From Tabrizicola thermarum (lineage in GTDB: Bacteria > Pseudomonadota > Alphaproteobacteria > Rhodobacterales > Rhodobacteraceae): a stretch of DNA of 64,000 nucleotides. Both the position numbers and the translations under genes were made by a program. The stretch spans positions 434,001-498,000 of the forward strand of contig NZ_QMJY01000013.1 in the NCBI RefSeq assembly GCF_003574395.1. Direction: 5' to 3'. The stretch's first letter is position 1, and each line of letters starts with the position of its first letter. Under the pieces are notes generated by a model. It had not been told where the DNA came from and ran no database searches. It was given only the letters and a program-made list of their open reading frames with translations. Of this stretch, positions 42,464 to 50,375 are shown one piece after another.

Positions 42464-42838
42464 ATGAACCTCATCGCGCAACTCGAGGCGGAACAGATCG
42501 CCGCCCTCGGCAAGACCATCCCGGATTTCAAGGCCGGCGACACGATCCGCGTCGGCTACAAGGTGACCGAAGGCTCGCGCAGCCGGGTGCAGGCCTATGA
42601 AGGCGTCTGCATCGGCCGCAAGGGCGGGGCGACGATCGGTGCCTCGTTCACGGTCCGCAAGATTTCGTTCGGCGAAGGCGTGGAGCGTGTGTTCCCGCTC
42701 TATTCGACCAACATCGATTCCATCGAAGTGGTCCGCCGCGGCAAGGTGCGTCGCGCCAAGCTGTACTACCTGCGCGCGCGCCGCGGCAAATCGGCCCGGA
42801 TTGCCGAAGTCACCAACTACAAAGAAAAAGCCGAGTGA
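42464..42838 (+). CDS. rplS: 50S ribosomal protein L19
   Basis: 124-residue L19. [29 protein letters not shown] and [36 protein letters not shown] are the L19 core (regions at residues 25-115). The ATG at 42464 follows GGAGA; the frame upstream is the leader. Followed 11 bases later by rpmE. Confidence 0.97.
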   Translation: MNLIAQLEAEQIAALGKTIPDFKAGDTIRVGYKVTEGSRSRVQAYEGVCIGRKGGATIGASFTVRKISFGEGVERVFPLYSTNIDSIEVVRRGKVRRAKLYYLRARRGKSARIAEVTNYKEKAE

Positions 42839-42849
42839 GGAGTGGAGCC

Positions 42850-43071
42850 ATGAAAGCCGATACCCATCCCGACTACCACACCATCACCATCAAGATGACC
42901 GACGGCACGACCTATCTGACGCGCTCGACCTGGGGCAAGGAAGGCGACACCATGTCGCTGGACATCGACCCGCTGGCGCATCCGGCCTGGACCGGCCAGC
43001 AGGCCAAGCTGATGGACACCGGCGGCCGCGTGTCGAAGTTCAAGAACAAATACGCCGGCCTGGGGTTCTGA
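42850..43071 (+). CDS. rpmE: 50S ribosomal protein L31, cysteine-free form
   Basis: 73-residue L31 beginning [14 protein letters not shown]. The zinc-binding Cys pairs of the C+ form are absent ([16 protein letters not shown], then [11 protein letters not shown]), so this is a zinc-independent C- protein. The ATG at 42850 has GAGTGGAG before it; an overlapping GTG/ATG start at 42835 is less likely. Confidence 0.93.
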   Translation: MKADTHPDYHTITIKMTDGTTYLTRSTWGKEGDTMSLDIDPLAHPAWTGQQAKLMDTGGRVSKFKNKYAGLGF

Positions 43072-43109
43072 TCCTGCCTGCAGCGACACTGAAGAAGGGG
43101 CACGCCGCG

Positions 43110-43499
43110 CTGCGTGCCCTTTTGCTTGCCGGGGCGGCGACCCTGCCTTTGGCTTCGCAGGCGGAAGTGGCCCTGCATCCGGTCGAGGGGCTGTGGGGTT
43201 TCGAACTGGCCGATGACATGACCTGTGCGGCCAACCCCGTGAGCATCGACCTGACCGACAATAGGCAGCAGCTGGTGTTCAGCTGGCCCAAGACGGTTCA
43301 ATACTCGGACGGCACAGCGAACGACGGCGTGACTTTCACGGTTGTTGGCCTGGACGGATTGCGTTTGCAGCTGCGCCGCGACCGTGATGGAGTGGTCGCC
43401 AGCATCACCGTTGCCCCGGATGGGAAGTCCTTCCAGTATGAAGAGAATGATCCGAACGCAGGCAGTCGCTTTGACCGCTGCGACGACCTGGCCAGCTGA
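43110..43499 (+). CDS. Small exported protein of unknown function, uncertain start
   Basis: Open frame of about 129 residues with a signal peptide (ALRALLLAGAATLPLASQAEV) and two Cys in the mature part (DDMTCAANP, FDRCDDLAS) that could form a disulfide. The mature chain looks like a short beta-rich domain. No ATG or GTG lies in frame: GAAGAAGGGG at 43091-43100 points to a CTG at 43110, or a TTG at 43122 could be used. The gene is 38 bases after rpmE. Function unknown. Confidence 0.55.
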   Translation: MRALLLAGAATLPLASQAEVALHPVEGLWGFELADDMTCAANPVSIDLTDNRQQLVFSWPKTVQYSDGTANDGVTFTVVGLDGLRLQLRRDRDGVVASITVAPDGKSFQYEENDPNAGSRFDRCDDLAS

Positions 43500-43596
43500 T
43501 GGGCCAAGCCGCGAAATCCCCTGGAGATCATCCCTTCCCGCTTCCCCCCCGGAAGCCGAGCGCATATGAAAGCGCCGGGAACGGGAAGGGGCGACC

Positions 43597-44406
43597 GTGG
43601 CGCATATCATCGTTGTGGGAAATGAAAAGGGTGGATCGGGCAAATCGACCACCTGCATGCATGTGGCAACCGCCCTGTCGCGCCTGGGTGCCCGGGTCGG
43701 TGCACTTGACCTCGACCTGCGGCAGAGGTCTTTCGGCCGCTACATCGAAAACCGTCGGGCGTATCTGGGCCAGGTCGGACTGACGCTGCCAACGCCCGAC
43801 TACCGCGAGCTGCCCGAGGTCGATCCCGCGAGCATCGCCGAAGGCGAGAACGCCCAGGACCTGCGCCTGACCCGCGCGATCGAGGCGATGCATGCCGAGA
43901 TGGACTATATCGTCATCGACTGCCCCGGCAGCCACACGCGGCTGTCGCAGGTGGCCCATACCCTGGCCGATACGCTCATCACCCCGCTGAATGACAGCTT
44001 CGTCGATTTCGACCTTCTTGCGCGTGTCGATCCGGTGACCGGCAAGATCAAGGGGCCGTCGATCTATTCCGAAATGGTCTGGGGCGCGCGGCAGATGCGG
44101 GCACAGGCGGGGCTGCAACCGATCGACTGGATCGTGGTGCGCAACCGGCTTGGCGCGCAGGCGATGCACAACAAGAAGAAGGTCGGCGCGGCGCTGGAGG
44201 AACTGTCACGCCGCATCGGCTTTCGCGTGCTGAACGGGTTTTCCGAACGGGTCATCTTCCGCGAACTGTTCCCGCGCGGCCTGACGCTTCTGGATCTCAA
44301 GGATACGGGCGTCGATCAGCTGAACCTGTCGAACATCGCCGCCCGACAGGAGCTGCGCGACCTGATGACCGGCCTCAGGCTTCCGTCTCTGGCTGTCGGT
44401 TTTTGA
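43597..44406 (+). CDS. mipZ: Division plane positioning ATPase MipZ
   Basis: 269-residue ParA-superfamily ATPase that forms polar gradients through ParB and inhibits FtsZ away from midcell in alphaproteobacteria. Deviant Walker A NEKGGSGKST is at residues 9-18; DLDLRQRSFGRYIENR (switch I) and YIVIDCPGSH (Walker B) are intact. GTG start at 43597 with GGAACGGGAAGGGG upstream. The last 32 bases overlap a small antisense open frame. Confidence 0.94.
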   Translation: MAHIIVVGNEKGGSGKSTTCMHVATALSRLGARVGALDLDLRQRSFGRYIENRRAYLGQVGLTLPTPDYRELPEVDPASIAEGENAQDLRLTRAIEAMHAEMDYIVIDCPGSHTRLSQVAHTLADTLITPLNDSFVDFDLLARVDPVTGKIKGPSIYSEMVWGARQMRAQAGLQPIDWIVVRNRLGAQAMHNKKKVGAALEELSRRIGFRVLNGFSERVIFRELFPRGLTLLDLKDTGVDQLNLSNIAARQELRDLMTGLRLPSLAVGF

Positions 44407-44548
44407 ACACCGGGCCGCCAAGCCCCTGCTGATTGACCACGCGGATGCGCCTCACCTTCTTCAGGCGCTTCTCGAATGGAGTGTCTTCCTCGGCCTTGCG
44501 AGCACGGCCAAGACCCAGTTTCTTCAGAATGCGGATCGTTTTATCCAT
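44375..44548 (-). CDS. Possible 57-residue basic protein
   Basis: An open frame reading MDKTIRILKKLGLGRARK then AEEDTPFEKRLKKVRRIRV and ending FKNRQPETEA. It is strongly basic, with no Cys or hydrophobic segment. AGGA lies 8 bases before the ATG, and the sequence upstream (44549-44640) is relatively AT-rich as expected for a promoter. Its 3' end overlaps the mipZ 3' end by 32 bases on the opposite strand. No family recognised; it could be a nucleic-acid or ribosome-associated small protein, or chance. Confidence 0.45.
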   Translation of the reverse strand: MDKTIRILKKLGLGRARKAEEDTPFEKRLKKVRRIRVVNQQGLGGPVFKNRQPETEA

Positions 44549-44698
44549 CTTGGGCGTCCTATGTTCGATGCCCCAAGAATCATCGGCAAGCAGGGCAGGA
44601 CTAAGGCAGCTTAGGTCAAATGGTGCGACATGCCTGTGCTCATTTGGCGACAGATTGTCTCCAATTGCGCCACATATAGGGCATGTCGCCCGGGAATG

Positions 44699-45490
44699 TC
44701 ATAGGGATCGTTGTGCCAACCAGTCGGCCCAGGCCTGCCGCGATCCGGCGAAGGCATTGATATCCACCGGCCCGGCAATACCCGCCACGACCCCGGTCGA
44801 GGTATATTGCCAGAAGCTCCACGCCTTTCCGTCGTAGACGCCGTGCGGATGATCCGCGACAGAGCGGAGCCAGAACTCCACCCCCTGCAACCGCCAAAGC
44901 TCGGTGTCGCGGAAGAAATCGACCGTGGTGTAGATCAGCGGACGCTGGCCGTAGTGGCGCTCCAGGATGTCCATGAAGATCCGTGCCTCGTCGCGGATCG
45001 TCGCCCCGTCGCGGCGGATCGTGCAGGTCGGGCTGGTCGGCGTCCATTCCATGTCCAGAACCGGGGGCAGCATCCCGGGCGTCTTCGGCACCGCCTTGAT
45101 GAACCAGCGCGCCTGCTCGGCCGCCGGTCGGCAATGGTAGAAGAAGTGGTAGGCCCCCCGCCGGACCCCTGCCGCCCCCGCCCCGCGCCAGTGACTGTCA
45201 AACATCGGGTCGACCATGTCGCCGCCCTCGGTCGCCTTGATGAAGGCGAAGTTCACCCCGTTGGCCCGCGCTGTCGGCCAGTCGATGCTGGTCTGGAACC
45301 GTGACACGTCGATGCCATGCACCGGATAGCGGTCGGGCGATCTCCCCGGCCAGTCGGTCGGCTTGCGGTCGTCGAAGTTGGCGCTCATCACCGTGACCTC
45401 GCCAACCGCCACCGGGGCCGGGTCACGACGTTGGGTGCCGCCACAAGCGGTCAGGGCAAACAGGGCAACAAGGGTCAGCGCACGGATCAT
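44699..45490 (-). CDS. GH25 family lysozyme, lipoprotein
   Basis: 263-residue glycoside hydrolase family 25 (muramidase). The N-terminus MIRALTLVALFALTACGG is a lipoprotein signal with lipobox LTAC; then VHGIDVSRFQTSIDW, FAFIKATEGGDMVDPMF, GAYHFFYHC and the catalytic pair in PVLDMEWTP. Likely anchored in the envelope and acting on peptidoglycan. The ATG at 45490 is the lipoprotein start; the longer frame upstream is noncoding. Confidence 0.93.
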   Translation of the reverse strand: MIRALTLVALFALTACGGTQRRDPAPVAVGEVTVMSANFDDRKPTDWPGRSPDRYPVHGIDVSRFQTSIDWPTARANGVNFAFIKATEGGDMVDPMFDSHWRGAGAAGVRRGAYHFFYHCRPAAEQARWFIKAVPKTPGMLPPVLDMEWTPTSPTCTIRRDGATIRDEARIFMDILERHYGQRPLIYTTVDFFRDTELWRLQGVEFWLRSVADHPHGVYDGKAWSFWQYTSTGVVAGIAGPVDINAFAGSRQAWADWLAQRSL

Positions 45491-45555
45491 TCCCGGATGC
45501 TGCCAAGGCCCGCCGGCCCTGTCACGCCCCGAATTCATCCGTCGGCGGAAAAGCC

Positions 45556-45906
45556 TCAGCCCGCGCGGGTTGCCAGTTCGTCCCAGCAGGCCAGCGCATG
45601 GCCGGCATACATCAGCCCAGGCCCGCCGCCCATCTGGATCGCCATCGCCAGCACATCGCCCAGTTCCTCGCGCGAGGCACCCGCCTTCATCAGCGCCTCG
45701 ACGTGAAAGTTGATGCAAGGCTCGCAGCGCAGGATCACCGACATCCCCAGCGCGATGAACTCCTTTTCCTTCGGGCCCAGCGGCCCGGCCTCCTTTACCC
45801 CCTTGGACAAGGCGCCAAAGCCCTTGGCGGCCTCGGGCACCAGGGCGTTCAGGGCGCGCAGCTCGCGGCGCATCTCGGTGATCTTGCTGGCATAGCTTTC
45901 GGTCAT
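45556..45906 (-). CDS. Carboxymuconolactone decarboxylase/AhpD-like protein
   Basis: 116-residue all-helical protein of the CMD family. ILRCEPCINFHVEALMKAGASREELGDVLAMAIQMGGGPGLMYAGHAL contains the redox CxxC plus His of alkylhydroperoxidase AhpD-like proteins (Cys pair near residue 60). Stands between the lysozyme and a FAD oxidoreductase. Probably an antioxidant; partner unknown. Confidence 0.87.
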   Translation of the reverse strand: MTESYASKITEMRRELRALNALVPEAAKGFGALSKGVKEAGPLGPKEKEFIALGMSVILRCEPCINFHVEALMKAGASREELGDVLAMAIQMGGGPGLMYAGHALACWDELATRAG

Positions 45907-45966
45907 GGCGGTCTCCTGCTTCGGCCCCGTCTTGCACGGGCCCGGGGATCGCCACCTTGACGTCGA

Positions 45967-47043
45967 TCAACCGAACCGCGACGGCGCCAGTTGCGCGACC
46001 AGCCCCGCGTCAAGCTCGGGGCGGCGGCCGCCGATCAGGTCCGCTGCCAGCCTGCTCGCCGCTGCACTGGTCTGGAAGCCATAGCCACCCTGACCCGCCA
46101 GCCAGAAGAACTTGGGCTCCCGCGCGTCCGGCCCGATCACCAGCACCCGATCCGGCGCAAAGGTCCGCAGTCCTGCCCAGTTGGAGATCAGCCGCGTCAC
46201 GGGTTCCGTCACCATTTCCTCATAGCGCGCCAGCCCTTCGGCCAGCACCATGTCGTCGGCCCAGGCGTCGTGCGGCTCCATCGGGTCCTCTTCGGCAGGC
46301 GAGACGATCAGCGCCCCGGCATCGGGCTTGGCGTACCAGTCCTCGCCCGGGCCGAACATCATCGGCCAGCGGCTCACGTCATGCCCGCCCGGCGCGGGGA
46401 TCCGGGCCATCGAGCGGCGATAGGGCGTGAAGCCCAGCGGCCTGACCCCGGCCATCGCCGCAACCTGATCCACCCAGGCCCCCGCTGCGTTGACGATCAT
46501 CCTTGCCGTGAACTCTCCGGCGGTCGAGCTCACCCGCCACCCGGAACCGTCCTTGACGATCGCGCTGACCCGCGCCTTCGTCAGCACCTGCGCCCCGCGC
46601 CCCTTCGCCTCACGCGCAAAGCCCTGCACCAGAAGGTCGGTGTCCACATCCTCGGCATGGGCCGCATAGCCCGCCATGGCCACTGTCTCGGGGTTCAGGA
46701 TCGGCACGATCCCCCGCGCCTCGTCCACGCTGATCCGGTCGAACGCCATCGAGACGAGGTCATGCTCGAAGGCCTCGGCCACGTCCGCCTTGGCCACCAG
46801 CAAAAGCCCCCTGGGCGACAGCACCCCTGGCAGCGACCGGAAATAAGCCTCCGACGCCATCGACAGCCCGACGACCGCCGGCGCACCATAGCGCGGCTCG
46901 AACAGCGCCGCCGACCGGCCCGAGGCATGGTGCGCCAGCGCGTCCTCGGCCTCCAGCACGATGACCGACCCCAGTTCGGACATCCGCGCCGCCGCCGAGA
47001 TCCCGGCAATCCCTCCGCCGATGATCAGGAAATCCGCGTCCAT
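45967..47043 (-). CDS. FAD-dependent oxidoreductase (DAO family)
   Basis: 358-residue flavoprotein like glycine/D-amino acid oxidases. FLIIGGGIAGISAAARMSELG binds the ADP part of FAD; MIVNAAGAWVDQVA and FFWLAGQGGYGFQTSAAASRLAADLI are family blocks. The ATG at 47043 follows GGGGG; a longer frame to 47103 would include a hairpin and is rejected. It follows the BMP gene by 105 bases containing two hairpins, so it may be expressed at a lower level from the same operon. Substrate unknown. Confidence 0.88.
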   Translation of the reverse strand: MDADFLIIGGGIAGISAAARMSELGSVIVLEAEDALAHHASGRSAALFEPRYGAPAVVGLSMASEAYFRSLPGVLSPRGLLLVAKADVAEAFEHDLVSMAFDRISVDEARGIVPILNPETVAMAGYAAHAEDVDTDLLVQGFAREAKGRGAQVLTKARVSAIVKDGSGWRVSSTAGEFTARMIVNAAGAWVDQVAAMAGVRPLGFTPYRRSMARIPAPGGHDVSRWPMMFGPGEDWYAKPDAGALIVSPAEEDPMEPHDAWADDMVLAEGLARYEEMVTEPVTRLISNWAGLRTFAPDRVLVIGPDAREPKFFWLAGQGGYGFQTSAAASRLAADLIGGRRPELDAGLVAQLAPSRFG

Positions 47044-47062
47044 TGCACCCCCCGAAAGCCAA

Positions 47063-47085
47063 GGGGCACCGATGGCCGGTGCCCC
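47063..47085 (-). terminator. Hairpin upstream of the FAD oxidoreductase
   Basis: GGGGCACC (47063-47070) and GGTGCCCC (47078-47085) form an 8-bp stem with a 7-base loop, 20 bases before the oxidoreductase start. The trailing sequence on the minus strand, TTGGCTTTC, is only weakly T-rich, so this could be an attenuator or processing stem. Confidence 0.5.
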
Positions 47086-47113
47086 TCTCGTCCTGTATGG
47101 CATAACGCGGCAG

Positions 47114-47138
47114 GCGGGACGGACGCAATCCGTCCCGC
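47114..47138 (-). terminator. Hairpin directly after the BMP gene
   Basis: Perfect 10-bp stem GCGGGACGGA / TCCGTCCCGC with a 5-base loop, 10 bases after the BMP stop codon. It lacks a T tract. It may terminate or stabilise the 3' end of the highly expressed binding-protein message. Confidence 0.55.
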
Positions 47139-47148
47139 GACGCCCGGA

Positions 47149-48234
47149 TCACTTGGGGATGTCGCCGGTGATCCCTTCGACATAGAAGCTCATGCCCAGA
47201 AGATCACCGTCCGGGGCGGTCTGGCCCTCGGCCAGCCAGGGCGAGCCATCCTGCTTGTTGATCGGTCCGGTGAACGGGTGATAGGTCCCCGCCGCGATGG
47301 CTTCACGCAGCGCCTCGGCTTCGGCCTTAACGTCGGCGGGCACCTTGTCGGTGATCTCGCCGATCAGCACCTCGCCGCCGGCGATGCCTTCCCATGCGTC
47401 GATCTGCTCGTAGGTCCCGTCCAGAAGCTGACCCACGCGCTTCACATAGTAGGGCGCCCAGTTGTCGATGATCGAGCTGACGCGCGGCCCGTCCTTGTAT
47501 TCCGCCATGTCGGACGCCTGACCGAAGCCGATCACCGCGCCATTGGTCTTGGCCGCCTCGGCCAGCGGGGCGGTGGAGTCGGTGTGCGACGCGATCACGT
47601 CCACACCCTGGTCGATCAGCGCCTTGGCGGCGTCGGCCTCTTTCGCCGGGTCGAACCAGGTGAAGGCCCAGACCACCGACAGCTGCACATCCGGGTTCAC
47701 CTTCCTGGCGTGCAGGTAATAGCTGTTGATCCCCATGATGACCTCGGGGATCGGGAAGGACGCGATGTAGCCGATCTTGTTCGACTTGGTCATCCGGCCT
47801 GCAATGGTGCCCTGCACCGCGCGGCCCTCATAGAAGCGGGCGTTGTAGGTGGAGACGTTAGGATGCTCGCGCTTGAAGCCGGTGGCATGTTCGAACTTCA
47901 CGTCCGGGAACTTGGCGGCAACGGCGTTCGTCGCGTCCATGTAACCGAAGGAGGTGGTGAAGATGATGTTGCAGCCGCCCAGTGCCATCTGGGTCAGCAC
48001 CCGCTCGGCATCCGCACCCTCGGGCACGTTTTCCTGATACTGGATCTCGACCTTGTCGCCATAGGCCTCCTGCACGGCCAAGGCACCCTGATGGTGCTGA
48101 TAGGTCCAGCCGCCGTCGCCGATCGGGCCGACATAGACGAAGCAGGCCTTCACCTTGTCCATGCCCTGTGCAAATGCGCCCGAGGCGAGCATCAGCCCCA
48201 TCGCGGCGCTTGCCAGAAGTGTTCTCCGTTTCAT
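47149..48234 (-). CDS. BMP family ABC transporter substrate-binding protein
   Basis: 361-residue exported binding protein. MKRRTLLASAAMGLMLASGAFAQ is a signal peptide cleaved after AFA; then VKACFVYVGPIGDGGWTYQHHQGA and the Bmp domain typical of PnrA-like nucleoside receptors. The ATG at 48234 follows GGGGAG; the frame upstream is noncoding. Being in one operon with xanthine dehydrogenase supports a purine or purine nucleoside ligand. Confidence 0.92.
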   Translation of the reverse strand: MKRRTLLASAAMGLMLASGAFAQGMDKVKACFVYVGPIGDGGWTYQHHQGALAVQEAYGDKVEIQYQENVPEGADAERVLTQMALGGCNIIFTTSFGYMDATNAVAAKFPDVKFEHATGFKREHPNVSTYNARFYEGRAVQGTIAGRMTKSNKIGYIASFPIPEVIMGINSYYLHARKVNPDVQLSVVWAFTWFDPAKEADAAKALIDQGVDVIASHTDSTAPLAEAAKTNGAVIGFGQASDMAEYKDGPRVSSIIDNWAPYYVKRVGQLLDGTYEQIDAWEGIAGGEVLIGEITDKVPADVKAEAEALREAIAAGTYHPFTGPINKQDGSPWLAEGQTAPDGDLLGMSFYVEGITGDIPK

Positions 48235-48283
48235 CGCGTAACTCCCCTTCGTGGCGGAGCTTTCTGCTCCGCGGTTATGTGCC

Positions 48284-49210
48284 TCAGCGTGAGGCGTGAA
48301 AGTTTTGGCCCAGCGACGCAGGCGCGCCATTCGCCTTGCGACCCGCCGAGATGATGACCAGCACCAGGATGGTTATCAGATAGGGGGCCATGGACAAGTA
48401 CTCGACCGGGATGCCCGACCCGGCGACTTGCAGGTTCAACTGCAAGACGGTGATCCCGCCGAAAAGATAGGCACCGATCAGCACCCGCCAGGGCTTCCAG
48501 GATGCGAAGACCACGATGGCCAGCGCGATCCACCCCGCCCCCGCGGTGATCCCGTCCACCCATTGCGGCACCCGCGCGAGGGAGACATAGGCCCCGCCCA
48601 TCCCCGCCATCGCCCCGCCGAAGGCGATGCACATCAGCCGGATGCGGTTGACCTTGTAACCCAGGGCATGTGCCGCCTCGTGGCTTTCGCCCACCGCGCG
48701 GATAATCAGCCCCACGCGGGTCGCCTTCAGCACCCACCACAGCACCGCCGTCATCGCGATGCTGAAATAGACCACCCAGTCATGGCCGAAGACGATCGGC
48801 CCCACCACCGGCAGGTCCGCCAGCGCCTGCGGGAACAGCTTGCCCGTCGGCGGCGGCTTCACCCCGTTGTAACCCTGCCCGCCAAGACTGGAGACCCCCA
48901 GCCCGAACAGCGTCAAGGCCAGCCCCGTCGCCACCTGGTTCGCCAGGAACACCTGAGTGAGCAGCGCGAAGATCAGGCTCAGCGCCGCCCCGCAGACCGC
49001 CCCGCCGATGAAGCCCACCACCGGGCTGCCGGTCTGGACCGCCACGATGAAGCCGCCCAGCGCCCCGATGACCATCATCCCCTCGACGCCCAGGTTCAGC
49101 ACGCCCGCGCGCTCCACCACCGTCTCACCCAGTGCCGCCAGCAGGATCGGCACCGCGCTGGCCATCAGAGTTGCGATCAGGATGACCGGATTGATCCCGC
49201 CCCAATCCAT
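48284..49210 (-). CDS. ABC transporter permease (BMP-type, second subunit)
   Basis: 308-residue inner-membrane permease of the branched-chain/ribose superfamily. ALGETVVERAGVLNLGVEGMM is the signature of YufQ-like nucleoside permeases. About eight to nine helices. The ATG at 49210 follows GGGAGA; a GTG one codon earlier is possible. Lies 16 bases after the first permease. Confidence 0.92.
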   Translation of the reverse strand: MDWGGINPVILIATLMASAVPILLAALGETVVERAGVLNLGVEGMMVIGALGGFIVAVQTGSPVVGFIGGAVCGAALSLIFALLTQVFLANQVATGLALTLFGLGVSSLGGQGYNGVKPPPTGKLFPQALADLPVVGPIVFGHDWVVYFSIAMTAVLWWVLKATRVGLIIRAVGESHEAAHALGYKVNRIRLMCIAFGGAMAGMGGAYVSLARVPQWVDGITAGAGWIALAIVVFASWKPWRVLIGAYLFGGITVLQLNLQVAGSGIPVEYLSMAPYLITILVLVIISAGRKANGAPASLGQNFHASR

Positions 49211-49226
49211 CACGAAAAGTCTCCCA

Positions 49227-50306
49227 TCAATGCGCCCCCACTGCCAGCCGGAACCGGTAATTCGTCAACACATCCACCGCCAGAAGGAAGAACAAGAGCA
49301 TCCCCTGGAACACCTGGATCGCCGCATCCGGCAGACCAAGGTTCGTGGACGCCATCTCGCCCCCCACATAGGTCAGGGCCATCAGGAAGCCTGCCAGCAC
49401 GATCCCCAAGGGGTTCAGCCGCCCGAGGAAGGCGACGATGATCGCCGTGAACCCGTAGCCCGTGTTGAAGTCGATGCTGATCTGCCCCGCCGGACCCGTC
49501 ACCTCGAACAGCCCCGCCATCCCCGCCATCGCGCCCGAAAGCCCCATGCACATCACCACAAGCCGCGCCGGGGAAACCCCATGGAACCGCGCCGCCCTCG
49601 GCGCCTGCCCGGCCAGCCGGATCTGGAACCCCGTCTGATGCCGCGTCAGCAGGACATAGGCGAGGATCGCAGTGACAAAGGCCGCCACCCCGCCCCAGTG
49701 CAGGCCCGTGCCTGCGATCAGCTCCGGGTTCGCCGCTGCCGGATAGCTGGAGAAGTTGCGGCTGCCCGGAAAGCCCATCCCTTCGGGGTTCTTCAGGAAC
49801 CCCGTCGAGGCCTTGGCCAGGATCGTCTCGGCCACATAGACCAGCATCAGGCTGACGAGGATTTCATTGGTGTTGAACCGCGTCTTCAGGATCGCCGGGA
49901 TCATCGCCCATAGCCAGCCGCCGAATGCCCCCGCCACGACCATCACCGGAAAGATCAGCCGGTTCTCGGTCGGGAACACCGCAAGGCCAACCGAGGCGCC
50001 GAAGATCGCCCCCATGATGTATTGTCCCTCGGCCCCGATGTTCCAGATGCCTGCGCGAAAGCCCAGCGCAAGGCCGATCGCGATCAGGATCAGCGGCCCC
50101 GCCTTCACCAGAAGCTGCCCCCGCAGATAGAAGGCGAACTCGCCGAAGACCGGGTCCCAGAAGATGGTGCGGATCACCTCGAACGGGTTCTTGCCCATCG
50201 CGGCGAACAGGATGCCCCCCGCGACCATGGTCAGGATCACCGCGACGGGCGGCGTCGCATAAAGCCAGAACCGGCTTGGCGTCGGGCGCTTTTCCAGCCT
50301 CAGCAC
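49227..50306 (-). CDS. ABC transporter permease (BMP-type, first subunit)
   Basis: 359-residue permease beginning MLRLEKRPTPSRFWLYATPPVAVIL. FRAGIWNIGAEGQYIMGAIFG is the YufP-like signature and GVSPARLVVMCMGLSGAMAGMAG follows. The GTG at 50306 has GGGGAGGA about 6 bases upstream. It is separated from the ATPase gene by a twin-palindrome element inside the operon. Confidence 0.92.
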   Translation of the reverse strand: MLRLEKRPTPSRFWLYATPPVAVILTMVAGGILFAAMGKNPFEVIRTIFWDPVFGEFAFYLRGQLLVKAGPLILIAIGLALGFRAGIWNIGAEGQYIMGAIFGASVGLAVFPTENRLIFPVMVVAGAFGGWLWAMIPAILKTRFNTNEILVSLMLVYVAETILAKASTGFLKNPEGMGFPGSRNFSSYPAAANPELIAGTGLHWGGVAAFVTAILAYVLLTRHQTGFQIRLAGQAPRAARFHGVSPARLVVMCMGLSGAMAGMAGLFEVTGPAGQISIDFNTGYGFTAIIVAFLGRLNPLGIVLAGFLMALTYVGGEMASTNLGLPDAAIQVFQGMLLFFLLAVDVLTNYRFRLAVGAH

Positions 50307-50324
50307 AACGCATCCTCCCCGCGC

Positions 50325-50368
50325 CAAATTCCTTCGAAGGAATTTGCAAAACTCTTCGAAGAGTTTTG
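50325..50368. repeat. Twin 22-bp TTCGAA palindrome element (copy 3)
   Basis: Perfect 22-base palindromes at 50325-50346 and 50347-50368, directly abutting, centred on CCTTCGAAGG and TCTTCGAAGA. They fill the 69-base gap between the ATPase and the first permease, i.e. within an operon, so here the element must allow read-through or set relative expression. Confidence 0.85.
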
Positions 50369-50375
50369 GCCCCCG

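Noticed and set aside
44433-44837. A 134-codon plus-strand frame after mipZ
   Set aside because: It runs opposite the lysozyme C-terminus and the intergenic region; the translation has no recognisable features.
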